DNA of 39,279 nucleotides, taken from the NCBI GenBank assembly GCA_047514575.1, contig JAKZYH010000181.1, positions 1-39,279 of the forward strand. The letters run 5' to 3'. Positions 16,666 to 25,393 of this stretch are shown piece by piece (position 1 is the first letter of the stretch; the number at the start of each line of letters is the position of its first letter). This stretch comes from CAUZIZ01 sp047514575. Its GTDB lineage: Bacteria; Acidobacteriota; UBA6911; RPQK01; JAJDTT01. A program made the translations under genes and the position numbers. Below the pieces are notes generated by a model. It did no database searches. It was not told where the DNA came from and worked only from the letters and a program-made list of their open reading frames with translations.

Positions 16666-17343
16666 CTAGTCGATCTGATAAGGGGCGGCATAGTGTGTAG
16701 GGTCCGGCACGCTGGAGGCTAGAAAAGCCTTTGCCCTCTGCTGACAGGTGCCGCAGGTTCCGCAGTGAAGTGTTTCGCCCTTGTAACAGCTCCAGGTAAG
16801 GTGAAATGGGACACATAGCTTGCTGCCGATGCTGACAATCTCGGCCTTGCTCATGCCGATGAAAGGAGACAGGATCTCGATGGGTTCAAAATCGCATAGT
16901 TCGGCTGTCTGGGCGAGGGCCTCCACGAATTCATGTCGGCAGTCGGGGTAGACGGCACGATCCCCGGCATGGGCCGCATATGCTACTGTTCTGAATCCCG
17001 AGCCTATCGCCCAGCTGATTGCGACAGCGAACATCAACATGTTGCGATTGGGGACGACTGTCGCCTTCATGTTCTCCACATCGTAGGCCCCGTCAGGCAC
17101 GTCGACGCTGGTGTCGGTCAGTGCGCTATGGCCGAACAGAGCCTTTATTGTGGATAGGTCAGCGATCTGGAATTCTATCCGCAGTGATTCACAGATCGCT
17201 CGAGCTGAGTCCAGCTCCTTCCGGTGACGCTGTCCGTAGTCGACCCCCAGGGCTTTTACCAGGTAGCCCTCCGAAATCAGGGAGTACAGCAGGGTTGTGG
17301 AATCTATGCCGCCGCTGTAGATAAGCACGACCTTGCGCCTCAT
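16666..17343 (-). CDS. queC: 7-cyano-7-deazaguanine synthase
   Basis: Converts 7-carboxy-7-deazaguanine to preQ0 with ATP and ammonia, a step in making the tRNA base queuosine and related 7-deazapurines. The ATP pyrophosphatase P-loop SGGIDST is at residues 10-16. The zinc site is formed by Cys186, Cys194, Cys197 and Cys200 in SCYKGETLHCGTCGTC. The internal GAHAGDRAVYPDCR-type segment (AYAAHAGDRAVYPDCRHEFV) is also typical. At 225 residues it has normal length. No other queuosine gene is in the window. It lies downstream of pdxH on the same strand, separated by a small palindromic element. Confidence 0.96.
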   Translation of the reverse strand: MRRKVVLIYSGGIDSTTLLYSLISEGYLVKALGVDYGQRHRKELDSARAICESLRIEFQIADLSTIKALFGHSALTDTSVDVPDGAYDVENMKATVVPNRNMLMFAVAISWAIGSGFRTVAYAAHAGDRAVYPDCRHEFVEALAQTAELCDFEPIEILSPFIGMSKAEIVSIGSKLCVPFHLTWSCYKGETLHCGTCGTCQQRAKAFLASSVPDPTHYAAPYQID

Positions 17344-17427
17344 GCCCGGTTCCTAGCTTCCGTCACGCGTTTGTCTCGTTTACCTGGCTATCGGGCCTGA
17401 CCAACCTGGAACCCGGTTGAGACTCTC

Positions 17428-17593
17428 CTAGGAGTCTGTGCGGTAGAAACTGATCTACTGCGGAAACGTAAAATCGGCCCATATTTCCCCGATTTCTCGA
17501 CGAATAGAACAACTATGCACCTAAAAATCGAGAAAATCTGGCCTCGATTTCCCGCTTTCTCGCTACGATCATTTCTACCGCGCAGACCCCTAG
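17428..17593. mobile_element. MITE-like palindromic element between pdxH and queC
   Basis: A short element with no ORF. Its ends are imperfect inverted repeats of about 25 bases: GGAGTCTGTGCGGTAGAAA on the left and, on the other strand, GGGGTCTGCGCGGTAGAAA on the right, both continuing to TGATC. Outside them is TA (or CTAG) on both sides, fitting a TA duplication (Tc1/IS630 type) or a CTAG duplication (IS5 type). The inside holds two more inverted repeats, AAATCGG/CCGATTT and AAATCGAG/CTCGATTT. The right copy of TA forms part of the TAG stop codon of pdxH. No parent transposase with these ends is in the window. Confidence 0.8.
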
Positions 17594-18237
17594 GGCGAAA
17601 GTCGCTGCCGAGTCCAGCTGCCGTGGCCTGAAAGCTGATAGCGTAGGCGATCGTTGAGGCGATTGGGACGACCCTGCCAGAACTCGATCATCTGCGCGAT
17701 CAACCGATAACCTCCCCAGTGAGGCGGGCGTGGGATTGGCTGATCCTTATAGCGTCGGTCGAGGTCGTTCATCCGGACCTCCAGCACCTCGCGATTGGCT
17801 ACGACCTGACTTTGATGTGAAGTCCAGGCGGCGAGCTGGGCTCCCCGGGGACGGCTCTGAAAATAGGTGTCGGAGACCTCCGGTGAGGTTCGTTCGGTCT
17901 TTCCCTCAATTCGTATTTGTCTCTCAAGACTCGACCACAGGCAAACCAGGGCCCCGTGAGGATTGCGGCTGAGTTCTTCACTCTTGGTACTCCGATAATC
18001 GGTGAAGAAGGTGAATCCGTTTTCACCGAAGTCCTTGAAGAGGACGATTCGGGCAGAGGGTTTTCCTTCCGAAGATACGGTAGCCAGCGTCATTGCGTTC
18101 GCGTGTGGGACACCTGCTTCGAGGGATTCCTCGAACCAGCGTTTGAAGAGGACGAAGGGATTCAGCCCGGCCTCTTCCTCCAACAAGGAGTCCTGCTCAT
18201 ACTCACGACGCTGGCGCAGGTAGCGAACCGTTTCCAT
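17590..18237 (-). CDS. pdxH: Pyridoxamine 5'-phosphate oxidase
   Basis: The FMN enzyme that oxidises pyridoxine or pyridoxamine 5'-phosphate to pyridoxal 5'-phosphate, working as a homodimer. The family pattern is complete: MTLATVSSEGKPSARIVLFK and FFTDYRSTKSEELSRNP for FMN binding, then RIEGKTERTSPEVSDTYFQS, and the C-terminal GGYRLIAQMIEFWQGRPNRL. The protein ends in RLSP, close to the usual RLAP end. The stop TAG is shared with the end of the MITE at 17428-17593; the uninterrupted sequence would also read TAG. It starts 28 bases after the heme dehydrogenase gene ends, so the two may be cotranscribed. Confidence 0.96.
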   Translation of the reverse strand: METVRYLRQRREYEQDSLLEEEAGLNPFVLFKRWFEESLEAGVPHANAMTLATVSSEGKPSARIVLFKDFGENGFTFFTDYRSTKSEELSRNPHGALVCLWSSLERQIRIEGKTERTSPEVSDTYFQSRPRGAQLAAWTSHQSQVVANREVLEVRMNDLDRRYKDQPIPRPPHWGGYRLIAQMIEFWQGRPNRLNDRLRYQLSGHGSWTRQRLSP

Positions 18238-18265
18238 GATTGAAAATCCGTCGCAACGGACGCTG

Positions 18266-21200
18266 CTAGTTGAGCAGGTCTTCGCCCTGGATGAAGGCGA
18301 TGACGTCGGCCAGATCCTGTGTTTTTAGATCTTGCTCAAGTCCGTCGGGCATCAAGGAGACGCTCGAAGCACGAATCTCTACGATCTGCGACCTGAGAAT
18401 CGCCGTTTCCTCTCCTTTGCCTCGCCTCATTGTAAGGGTACCAGGTGCCTCCGAGACGATTAGACCGTCATGCATTTGGCCGTCCTTTGTGATGATGACA
18501 TAGTTGGTATAGAAGGGCGAGACGACGCCACTGGGATCGAGAATGGCTTCTAACAGCTCCCTCTTGCTCTTGCCTTTTACCCGGCCTAGATCCGGGGCGA
18601 CCCCTTTGCCCTGTTGCCTGAGGTGGCAGCTGGCGCAGTGTTTTTCGGACAGTCTGCGACCGCGAGCGGGACTCGAGGGCAAGTCGAGTGCTGCCTGATG
18701 CTCCGTCACCACATTTGTCCGGTGGCTCTCGCGGTCCTTGAAGACTCGGGCGGCCGATTCACGAATCTGGGGGGATGGGTTTTCCAGAAGTTTCACCTTG
18801 CGCGGAAGGTCCAGAACAGACTCTTCGATTCTCCCAGCCTCAACTGCATCTAACAGTGGCTGCAAGTGTTGACGCCGGCTCAAAAGAACGTCGACTGCGG
18901 GCTGACGGATCTCGGGTCCAAAGATTCTCCAGCGGTCGATCAACAGTTCGCCAACCTGAGGCTCGTCGAAGAGGCCAAGGGTCCGGATGGTGTCTTTCAG
19001 CAGGTCTGGGTGCTGCTGGGGGGACAGAAGTTGATCGAACACCGGGAGCAGTTGCTGGAACCGGCCGCCTGCTAGAGATCGAATAGCTTCCCTTCTCTTC
19101 TTGGTCGACAGCATCGGTTCCAGTGCCTGTTGTGCGGAAACTTTGATCAGTTGCGCCAGTTCGAAGTGTTGTGCGACGGATCGGGCAGCTGACTGAACGG
19201 ATTCGGAGGAATCAACAAGCAGCGAGCCCAACAGACGCTCGGCTTCCGGGATCCTGAGTCCTCTGACCCCAGCCAGCTTGAGCCCGCTAGAGAGTCCGCT
19301 CAGTAGTGAGGTCTGACGGTCCCTGTTCTGGAGCGCGTTCACGCTAGCCATGAGTTCAAGCAGAGTGGAAACTTCCCTTCGGTCATTGCGCGCTCCGATG
19401 ATTGTTCCGATTTCCGTGAGGAACTTCGCTATGGGTGGTTCGGCCTCCCCGGGTAGCAGGGCTTTGAGTAGTTCAATGGAAGAGCCGCTTTTCGAACTCA
19501 ATACAGCAGCGCGAAGCCAACCATCCTGTGGGTGTCGCGAGAGCAGGGAGGCAAGAGCCTTGGTGATTGTGTGTCCTGAGAATTGGCCTAGAGTCAAAGC
19601 CAGTTGAAAGCGCACGCGCGCGGATGGGTCGTCGATCATACCGACAAGATGTTGCTGAAGTTCCTGGAAACCCTCCGCCAAACGCAGAGCATGCTCCCGG
19701 ACGTGAGGGCTGGCGTCCCGCAAGACCCTTCGGATCAAGGTGGCATTGAGAGCTGACAGTCCTTCCAGTGTGTACAGTGAGTGGAGACGCCCGTCGGCTC
19801 TCAGGCTTCCCAGACCCGTCTCCATCAACCACGGAATTGCCTGCCTATCCTGTCGTTCCAGTAGCAGACGCTGAGCGGTAAGTCTCCACCATGAGTTGCC
19901 GTGGGAAAGCAGTTTCACCAAGTCGTAGGTAGAAGCCCGACCAAGGTCGGGAGTGTCTCTGTCTCTGGGGACAGAGGTCTTGGGAAGCACACTGGGGACA
20001 GACGTCTTGGGAAGTACACGGTAGATACGTCCCCGATCGCCTCCTGCATAGAAATCCATACCTTCTTTCAGAGCATCTGGAATGAACTCGGGTCCCTCGA
20101 TGACTTCGCGATACATATCGACCACGTACAGATTTCCGTCAGGTCCGTTGGCCAGGTTGCATGGGCGGAACCATGGGTCGCTGGAAGCCAGGAACTCCGT
20201 CTCCTCTGCCACGCTACCTCGACTTGCAACGAAGGTACTGCCTCGAGGCCTCAGAGTATCCCTGTGTACAAGGTGGCCAGCCACATCTCCGGTGAACAGA
20301 TTCCCTCTATACTCCTCGGGAAATGTATCGCCGCCATAGACTGTGCCTCCAGAGGCGCCGGTGAAGAATCCAGAGGCCTCCTCCTTCCGATCCAGCTGCA
20401 GCTCTTGGAAGCGCCGCTGCCGGATCCTGGTCCGCTTTTCACGCCAGGACTCGGGAGGAGTCAGCTGAAATACACGCTCACCGTGGTCCGAGATGCTTTC
20501 CGAGGGTTGAGACACAGTGAAGAAGGGATTCCTTGCAAGATAGCGGCGCGGCATGACAGAGTAGCTTACATGACGGGAGTTGTGGGTAGAAAAGCGGTTT
20601 CCCCAGGAGTCCAAAGCCAGGCCATATTGAGTGGGACCCGAGGCTGCCTCGAAGAGTCCACGGTCGAGACGGAAGCGGAAATCGGCTCCAAGAACAGAAA
20701 CTGTCCGAGCCTTGGGACGCTCCGAGAACGTGATATCCCCCATTTGTCCACTGTTTGCAGCGTAGATCCAATTGTCGATGCAAAAGCGCAGGTTTGTGAT
20801 TCTGCCCTCCGGATGGGCCAGTCTGAATCCTGTGAATAGCACTCTCCGTATGTCAGCCTTTCCATCGCCGTTCGTATCTTTCAGGTACAGAATGTTGGGT
20901 GCCGCCGTAACCAACAACCCGCCCTTCCAGGGAAGCAGACCAGCTACTTGAAGAAGCTTGTCCGCGAAGATGGTAGAGTGATCCACCCTGCCATCGCGGT
21001 TTCTGTCTTCAAGTAGTTTGATTCTGCCCCGAGGAGATTTTCCCGGCGATGGATCGAACGGGTAGTCCAGCATCTCAGCCACAAAGGCCTGACCACGCTC
21101 GTCGAAGACTAGCTCGACCGGATCGACCACGTGGGGTTCAGCGGCAAACAACTCTACCCTGAAGTGATCCGCAATCTGCAGGCTCTTTAGTCCGTCCTCG

Positions 21201-21289
21201 GGTGAGAGCGCAGCGGTAGAAGGGGAGCACCCGATAGGGGAGAGCAGCGCAATGATTCCTAATACGGATCTCGTTACTGGAGGTACCAC
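18266..21289 (-). CDS. PVC-type heme dehydrogenase with HEAT repeats, lipoprotein
   Basis: A 1007-residue exported protein of the Pirellula/Verrucomicrobium dehydrogenase type. A GTG start at 21289 is chosen because GAGGAGG precedes it and it opens directly into a signal peptide with lipobox SPIGC (Cys21). Residues about 30-430 form a sorbosone-dehydrogenase-like propeller (FRVELFAAEPHVVDPVELVF, IKLLEDRNRDGRVD, LYLKDTNGDGKADIR). The middle is a HEAT-like helical solenoid (about 460-850). The C-terminal cytochrome c domain has CASCH at about 885-889 and a likely axial Met in SLMPDGLEQDL. Electron acceptor and substrate are unknown. Between the first two domains lies VLPKTSVPSVLPKTSVP, an in-frame duplication encoded by two copies of the GGGGACAG repeat (19967 and 19994). 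Confidence 0.9.
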   Translation of the reverse strand: MVPPVTRSVLGIIALLSPIGCSPSTAALSPEDGLKSLQIADHFRVELFAAEPHVVDPVELVFDERGQAFVAEMLDYPFDPSPGKSPRGRIKLLEDRNRDGRVDHSTIFADKLLQVAGLLPWKGGLLVTAAPNILYLKDTNGDGKADIRRVLFTGFRLAHPEGRITNLRFCIDNWIYAANSGQMGDITFSERPKARTVSVLGADFRFRLDRGLFEAASGPTQYGLALDSWGNRFSTHNSRHVSYSVMPRRYLARNPFFTVSQPSESISDHGERVFQLTPPESWREKRTRIRQRRFQELQLDRKEEASGFFTGASGGTVYGGDTFPEEYRGNLFTGDVAGHLVHRDTLRPRGSTFVASRGSVAEETEFLASSDPWFRPCNLANGPDGNLYVVDMYREVIEGPEFIPDALKEGMDFYAGGDRGRIYRVLPKTSVPSVLPKTSVPRDRDTPDLGRASTYDLVKLLSHGNSWWRLTAQRLLLERQDRQAIPWLMETGLGSLRADGRLHSLYTLEGLSALNATLIRRVLRDASPHVREHALRLAEGFQELQQHLVGMIDDPSARVRFQLALTLGQFSGHTITKALASLLSRHPQDGWLRAAVLSSKSGSSIELLKALLPGEAEPPIAKFLTEIGTIIGARNDRREVSTLLELMASVNALQNRDRQTSLLSGLSSGLKLAGVRGLRIPEAERLLGSLLVDSSESVQSAARSVAQHFELAQLIKVSAQQALEPMLSTKKRREAIRSLAGGRFQQLLPVFDQLLSPQQHPDLLKDTIRTLGLFDEPQVGELLIDRWRIFGPEIRQPAVDVLLSRRQHLQPLLDAVEAGRIEESVLDLPRKVKLLENPSPQIRESAARVFKDRESHRTNVVTEHQAALDLPSSPARGRRLSEKHCASCHLRQQGKGVAPDLGRVKGKSKRELLEAILDPSGVVSPFYTNYVIITKDGQMHDGLIVSEAPGTLTMRRGKGEETAILRSQIVEIRASSVSLMPDGLEQDLKTQDLADVIAFIQGEDLLN
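19967..20020. repeat. In-frame 27-bp tandem repeat carrying GGGGACAG inside a gene
   Basis: GGGGACAG at 19967-19974 and 19994-20001 are each followed by A(G/C)GTCTTGGGAAG. The 27-bp period keeps the reading frame and yields two copies of VLPKTSVP in the heme dehydrogenase. Confidence 0.85.
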
Positions 21290-21641
21290 AGAATCCTCCT
21301 CAACCGGTGCCAGATCGGCGCAACATCTTAGCATAGAGGCTTTATGACGTCTTGCCTGAAGCTACCGGAGCTACAGGGGCCGCTAAGGCTAAGAGGAACA
21401 ATTGAGGAATAATTGGAAATAGTTGTGGAAAGAAATAGTTGGGGAAGAAATAGTTGGGGACAGACTTCAGTCGACACAGGCACCACTCTGTCGAGGACCG
21501 ACTCCGTGGTGCAGAATAGTGCGAGGTTGTGGGGACAGGGAGGCTATGCGGACAGGCGTCTTCTCTGAAGTTGTTTTCTGTGGGGCAGAATATGGAGAGG
21601 GTCTTCGATTTGTTGTAGGAGAACCTGAGTTTTCTCGAGCG
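21290..21641. other. Gap between heme dehydrogenase and RAYT genes
   Basis: About 350 bases with no gene. It holds the upstream region of the heme dehydrogenase, then GGGGACAG array B. No clear promoter boxes are seen. Confidence 0.6.
21416..21538 (+). repeat. GGGGACAG array B, 3' side of the RAYT gene
   Basis: Three tandem 15-bp units of the type AGAAATAGTTGGGGA (21416-21460, the first with two changes) lead into GGGGACAG at 21456-21463, giving TGGGGACAGACTTCA. A second GGGGACAG lies at 21531-21538. Degenerate relatives (GCGGACAGG near 21549, GTGGGGCAG near 21580) follow. Confidence 0.85.
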
Positions 21642-22904
21642 TCAGGAAGGCGCTGAACTCCTGGATGTGCGCTGCTCGCGAAGAGTGAAGGCCAGACCTT
21701 CTAGGTGAGGGATCGGTTGGCGTGGCCGCGAGTAGCGTCCCTGTAGTTGAAAGAGCGTGATCCACTCCTCGATTTTCTCCTCACTTCCCAGAACGAGCCC
21801 GTCGACGAAATAGCGAAGCCGCTTTCGGTAAACCCCTTGACCTTGAAATCCCCGTTTCTGCTCCTGCTGCATCGTAGAGGCTGAGATCCTCGCCCCCTCT
21901 TTTCCCCCTCCTTCAAAGCCTCGGTAGTAGAGCAGGCTACGGTAGTTGAGCCTGTGATCCGGTCCGTCGAACAGTTTCGACAACGACATCAACCCTCCAT
22001 CGGCTCCGATCTGCCGCAAATAGGCCGAACTGGACCCATAGTCTTCGGGTCTTTCTACCAGATTCGCTCGCACCGGATTGAGCTCGATGTATGCCAACGT
22101 CTCCCGGATCGCTTGCGATCCCAGGACGACGGTGGAGTTGAAGCGCTCAGCCCACAGAGACCCGCGACGCCCGTAGTTGCGATTGTACCACCTGGCGTAG
22201 GAGCTCTGAATATTCCGCATAAGCTCGGAAAGGTCAAACAGACGACGATTGAAGCGCTCCCAATCGCGATCTGTCACTAGAATCTTCTCAGGCTTCGAGT
22301 ACATCAAGGCCGCACGTTTTTCAAGCTCACTTCGGCCTAGCTGACGGAAGGTTTCGAACTGCACCTCTACGTGGTAATGGTTGCTCATGAGGCTAAAGGA
22401 GGCCACTTCGCAAGAGTAGGCCTTGGTGTAGAAGCCAATCAGCTCCTCCAGTTTGTGGCGGGCAACTGGATCTTCAAAGGGAAACCACTTGGGTGGACCG
22501 GCCACGCGCGCGCTGATGTGGTAGAAGGTGTCCTCATCTTCGATCTTGATTCGTGGGATTCGTGCCATTTCGCTAAGGCCTTTCGTCTGAGGGTCAATGC
22601 TCCCTGTCGGAGAGCCCTGTTCAGGGTAGTCTGTTACACAGTTCCTCTCTGATAACGATCTTGCTCGTGGATCTGCGAAGGGAGATTGGATCTTCGTGGA
22701 AGTTTTTTACAAGGGCCAGATGAAGAGGAAACTGTAAGGTCCGACTGGGAAATCCTCGTTTGGATGTTCCCGTTTTTCCGGCAAAGAGTTGCCATTTGCC
22801 TTTGCCTTTGCCTTTGCCCCAGTTGCCCCCGGTTAAAGTCTGTCCCCAGTTGCCGTCCGCTAAGAGTTGCCGTCCCAGTTGCCCCCGATTGAAGTCTGTC
22901 CCCA
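21455..22904. mobile_element. RAYT module bounded by a 15-bp inverted repeat
   Basis: TGGGGACAGACTTCA at 21455-21469 is repeated exactly in inverse at 22890-22904, on either side of the REP-associated tyrosine transposase gene; over 20 bases 18 match. RAYTs are known to act on REP palindromes beside their genes, so these repeats are the obvious substrate candidates. Whether the 1450-bp unit moves as a whole is not known; most RAYTs are single-copy and vertically inherited. Confidence 0.6.
21642..22568 (-). CDS. REP-associated tyrosine transposase (RAYT, Y1/IS200-like)
   Basis: A 308-residue HUH single-strand DNA transposase of the Y1 type. The metal-binding HUH motif is His64-Tyr-His66 in SLMSNHYHVEV. 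The helix with the candidate nucleophile is SSYARWYNRNYGRRGSLWAERF, Tyr124 being the best match. ETLAYIELNPVRANLVERPEDYGSSS is the typical RAYT region after the core. A C-terminal extension of about 100 residues (from about 205) is basic and of unknown role. RAYTs cut and process REP sequences rather than moving as ordinary IS elements. The gene is flanked on both sides by GGGGACAG arrays in opposite orientation, which supports this class. The start at 22568 lacks a strong ribosome site. Confidence 0.9.
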   Translation of the reverse strand: MARIPRIKIEDEDTFYHISARVAGPPKWFPFEDPVARHKLEELIGFYTKAYSCEVASFSLMSNHYHVEVQFETFRQLGRSELEKRAALMYSKPEKILVTDRDWERFNRRLFDLSELMRNIQSSYARWYNRNYGRRGSLWAERFNSTVVLGSQAIRETLAYIELNPVRANLVERPEDYGSSSAYLRQIGADGGLMSLSKLFDGPDHRLNYRSLLYYRGFEGGGKEGARISASTMQQEQKRGFQGQGVYRKRLRYFVDGLVLGSEEKIEEWITLFQLQGRYSRPRQPIPHLEGLAFTLREQRTSRSSAPS

Positions 22905-23170
22905 CTTGTCCCCACTTCTCTGAAGGAGGCTCGGAGAGATGCCAACCCTGAAACTAGGGAAGGAAGCATTTTCCGGGACACGTTTTTTATTCTCAGGGCG
23001 TTAATGTAGAGTACTTCAGGCGCTACCTCGGAAGGCCGAAAGAGTTGCAGTCGGCTCTTGCGTCCGAATGTTCGCTTCTTGGCTTATCGCGCTAAGGCTT
23101 CAATCGGCGGAAGGGAGCACCGGGGCCGGATCTGCTCTTGAGTCGACTGTTTCTTTCTACATCGTCGAGA
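22569..23170. other. Gap between RAYT and recQ genes
   Basis: About 600 bases between divergent genes with no credible gene. It contains array C (22790-22918). From 22926 to 23170 lies the recQ upstream region, where I see no convincing promoter pair. Confidence 0.6.
22790..22918 (+). repeat. CTGTCCCC array C, 5' side of the RAYT gene
   Basis: CTGTCCCC occurs at 22840-22847 and 22896-22903. The surrounding CAGTTGCCCCCGGTTAAAG block is repeated with a 56-bp period (22820 and 22876; two mismatches over 29 bases). Before it are four TTTGCC units at about 22795-22817, and after it a short CCACTTGTCCCCACTT duplication. Confidence 0.85.
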
Positions 23171-25312
23171 ATGGCCAGCAGAATCGATCTTGAGGACAAT
23201 GACCTTCAGGCTGCTCTCCAAGAGCACTTCGGGTTCTCCGAATTCCTTCAGGGACAGGAAGAAACAATACGCAACGCCTTGAAGGGCCGCGATATGGTGG
23301 TGGTGATGCCCACAGGCTCGGGTAAATCCCTCTGCTACCAGCTCTTGTCTTTGGTGTTGCCGGGGATCTCAATCGTCGTATCCCCCTTGATCGCCCTGAT
23401 GAAAGACCAGGTAGACGGACTCGAGGCACGAGGGCTGCCTGCGACCTACATCAACTCCTCACTCCCGGCCCTGGAAATGAGGGAGCGCATCGAGGCGCTA
23501 CGGTCCGGAAGTTACAAGCTAGTCTACGTCGCTCCGGAGCGATTCCGGGACCGGCGTTTCTTGGATGCGGTGGGCCGGAACCAGATTTCCCTCATGGCGA
23601 TTGATGAGGCCCATTGCATCAGCCAGTGGGGACATGATTTTCGTCCCGAATATCTTCGTCTGCGAGAGGTTCTGGCCGATCAGCCGTCGACCCGAGTGAT
23701 GGCGATGACGGCTACGGCTACTCCCTACGTCCGCTACGACATCATCAAGCAGATCGGACTCGGCGAGGACGGGAGAGGTGAGCCGCTAGTCCTGGTCTAT
23801 GGTTTTTCACGCCCGAATCTAAAGCTGGTTGTTTCACGGGTCTCCAGCCACGCTGAAAAGATGGACCATGTTCGTCAGGCAATTGAGCGATATCAGACTG
23901 GAATCGTCTACTGCGCCACCCGCAAGCAGACGGAAAAGGTGAACGGACTCCTGAAGGCAGCTGGTCATAACTGCGGTCTCTACCATGGAGGACTACTAGA
24001 TAGCCAACGCAAGGAAGTTCAGGACGAGTTCATGAATGGCGATACTCCTGTTGCGGTGGCGACCAATGCCTTTGGCATGGGGGTGGATCGACGTGATCTC
24101 CGCTTTGTGGTGCATTGGGACGTTCCCGGAAGCATCGAGGCCTACTATCAGGAGATAGGACGTTCTGGAAGAGACGGCCAGGAATCCTTGTGCAAGTTGC
24201 TTTACAGCTATGCCGATGTCCGGACCCAGGAATTCTTTCTGGACGGTGCCAATCCCAGCCGAGAGGAGGTCGAAACCCTTTGGAGCAGGGTCCGCGAATG
24301 CTGTTCGCAGGGACCCGCGGTATGTGATCTCTCGAAGTGGGTTGGGTCGATCAGCAAGAATGAGATGACCGTTCGAACTGTTTTGTCAATCCTGGAACGG
24401 GCGGGCCTTATCCGATGCGAAAGGGTGCCTCGTGGTTCCAGCCTACTGATCTCGATCGTGGCAGGAGCTGATCTTGGAGTACTGGAGCAGCAGTTTGTCT
24501 ATCTGAGTGAGAAACGGAATCGGGACAAGCGCAAGCTCCAGGACATGTTGCGCTACGCTGGCACTCCAAGCTGTCGGCAAGCCTACATTCTTAGCTATTT
24601 CGGTGAGAGTGACGTCGCTGCGGAGTGTAATAATTGCGATCGCTGTCGACCTATCAAGGGCGAGGAGGTTCGTGAGCCGTTCGAGGAAGAATGGCCTGTC
24701 CTACAGAAAGTCTTGAGTTGTGTGGCCCGAATGAGAACCAGCTTCGGTTGTGCCCGGGTGGTTCAGGTCTTAACGGGATCGAGAGCCAAGCCTGTCCTGG
24801 AACGGGGCTTGGACCACCTCTCCACCTACGGTCTGCTGAAGGATCATGGCGAGGGCTACGTCCGCCGCATTCTGGATGAGCTGGTTCAAGAGGGATGCGT
24901 CCGGATTACTACCGGGGACTATCCCCTGGTCGATATCACAGAGCTGGGCAGGAGAGTCATGTGGAGGAAAGAGACGGTGGCCATTACCTGGCCCTCCGTG
25001 AAGCCCCAGTCGAAGACTCGATCCGAAAACAAGGAGTGGCCCGTGTCCTCTTACGATGCCGAGCTTTTCCGGGAATTGAAATCCTGGCGGTTGGCGGAAG
25101 CGCAAGCCAAAAGGGTCCCGGCCTTCGCTGTCCTGCACGATGCCACTTTGAAGGGTGTCGCAGCCTTTTGTCCGCAGAACCTCTCCGAATTAGAAAGAGT
25201 CAAGGGAATCGGCCCGACGAAGGTGGCCAAGTATGGCGATGCCCTGCTTGGTATCATCGACGATTGGGTTAAGAAACAAGAGGGCACTGATCTCGAACAG
25301 AGCGCAGAATAG
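23171..25312 (+). CDS. recQ: ATP-dependent DNA helicase RecQ
   Basis: A 3'-5' superfamily 2 helicase that unwinds forks and recombination intermediates. Numbered from the ATG at 23171: Walker A PTGSGKS at 47-53, DEAH at 145-148, then MTATATP and the C-terminal helicase motif VVHWDVPGSIEAYYQEIGRSGRDG. The RecQ C-terminal zinc region reads CRQAYILSYFGE with CNNCDRC. A winged-helix part follows, then an HRDC domain at the end (PAFAVLHDATLKGVAAFCPQ, LERVKGIGPTKVAKYG). At 713 residues it is full length and somewhat longer than E. coli RecQ. An upstream in-frame TTG at 23138 is possible, but neither start has a strong ribosome site. It is divergent from the RAYT gene. Confidence 0.95.
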   Translation: MASRIDLEDNDLQAALQEHFGFSEFLQGQEETIRNALKGRDMVVVMPTGSGKSLCYQLLSLVLPGISIVVSPLIALMKDQVDGLEARGLPATYINSSLPALEMRERIEALRSGSYKLVYVAPERFRDRRFLDAVGRNQISLMAIDEAHCISQWGHDFRPEYLRLREVLADQPSTRVMAMTATATPYVRYDIIKQIGLGEDGRGEPLVLVYGFSRPNLKLVVSRVSSHAEKMDHVRQAIERYQTGIVYCATRKQTEKVNGLLKAAGHNCGLYHGGLLDSQRKEVQDEFMNGDTPVAVATNAFGMGVDRRDLRFVVHWDVPGSIEAYYQEIGRSGRDGQESLCKLLYSYADVRTQEFFLDGANPSREEVETLWSRVRECCSQGPAVCDLSKWVGSISKNEMTVRTVLSILERAGLIRCERVPRGSSLLISIVAGADLGVLEQQFVYLSEKRNRDKRKLQDMLRYAGTPSCRQAYILSYFGESDVAAECNNCDRCRPIKGEEVREPFEEEWPVLQKVLSCVARMRTSFGCARVVQVLTGSRAKPVLERGLDHLSTYGLLKDHGEGYVRRILDELVQEGCVRITTGDYPLVDITELGRRVMWRKETVAITWPSVKPQSKTRSENKEWPVSSYDAELFRELKSWRLAEAQAKRVPAFAVLHDATLKGVAAFCPQNLSELERVKGIGPTKVAKYGDALLGIIDDWVKKQEGTDLEQSAE

Positions 25313-25393
25313 GATGTCTTTGGGCCCTCAGATGTTGCAGGCAGCTTCCAGCTTGGTTTCGCGAGACAGCGGTTTTCCCAAGCGGAGGAGACG

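Noticed and set aside
17344..17427. preQ1 riboswitch upstream of queC
   Set aside because: I found no preQ1-I or preQ1-II consensus; the leader only has a weak GGAACC-type inverted repeat.
22621..22981. Minus-strand ORFs over array C with NRGQLG and GKGKGK repeats
   Set aside because: Low-complexity translation of TTTGCC and CTGTCCCC repeats; not genes.
23138..23170. TTG start for recQ
   Set aside because: It adds 11 residues (MSRLFLSTSSR) not typical of RecQ and has no better ribosome site than the ATG at 23171.
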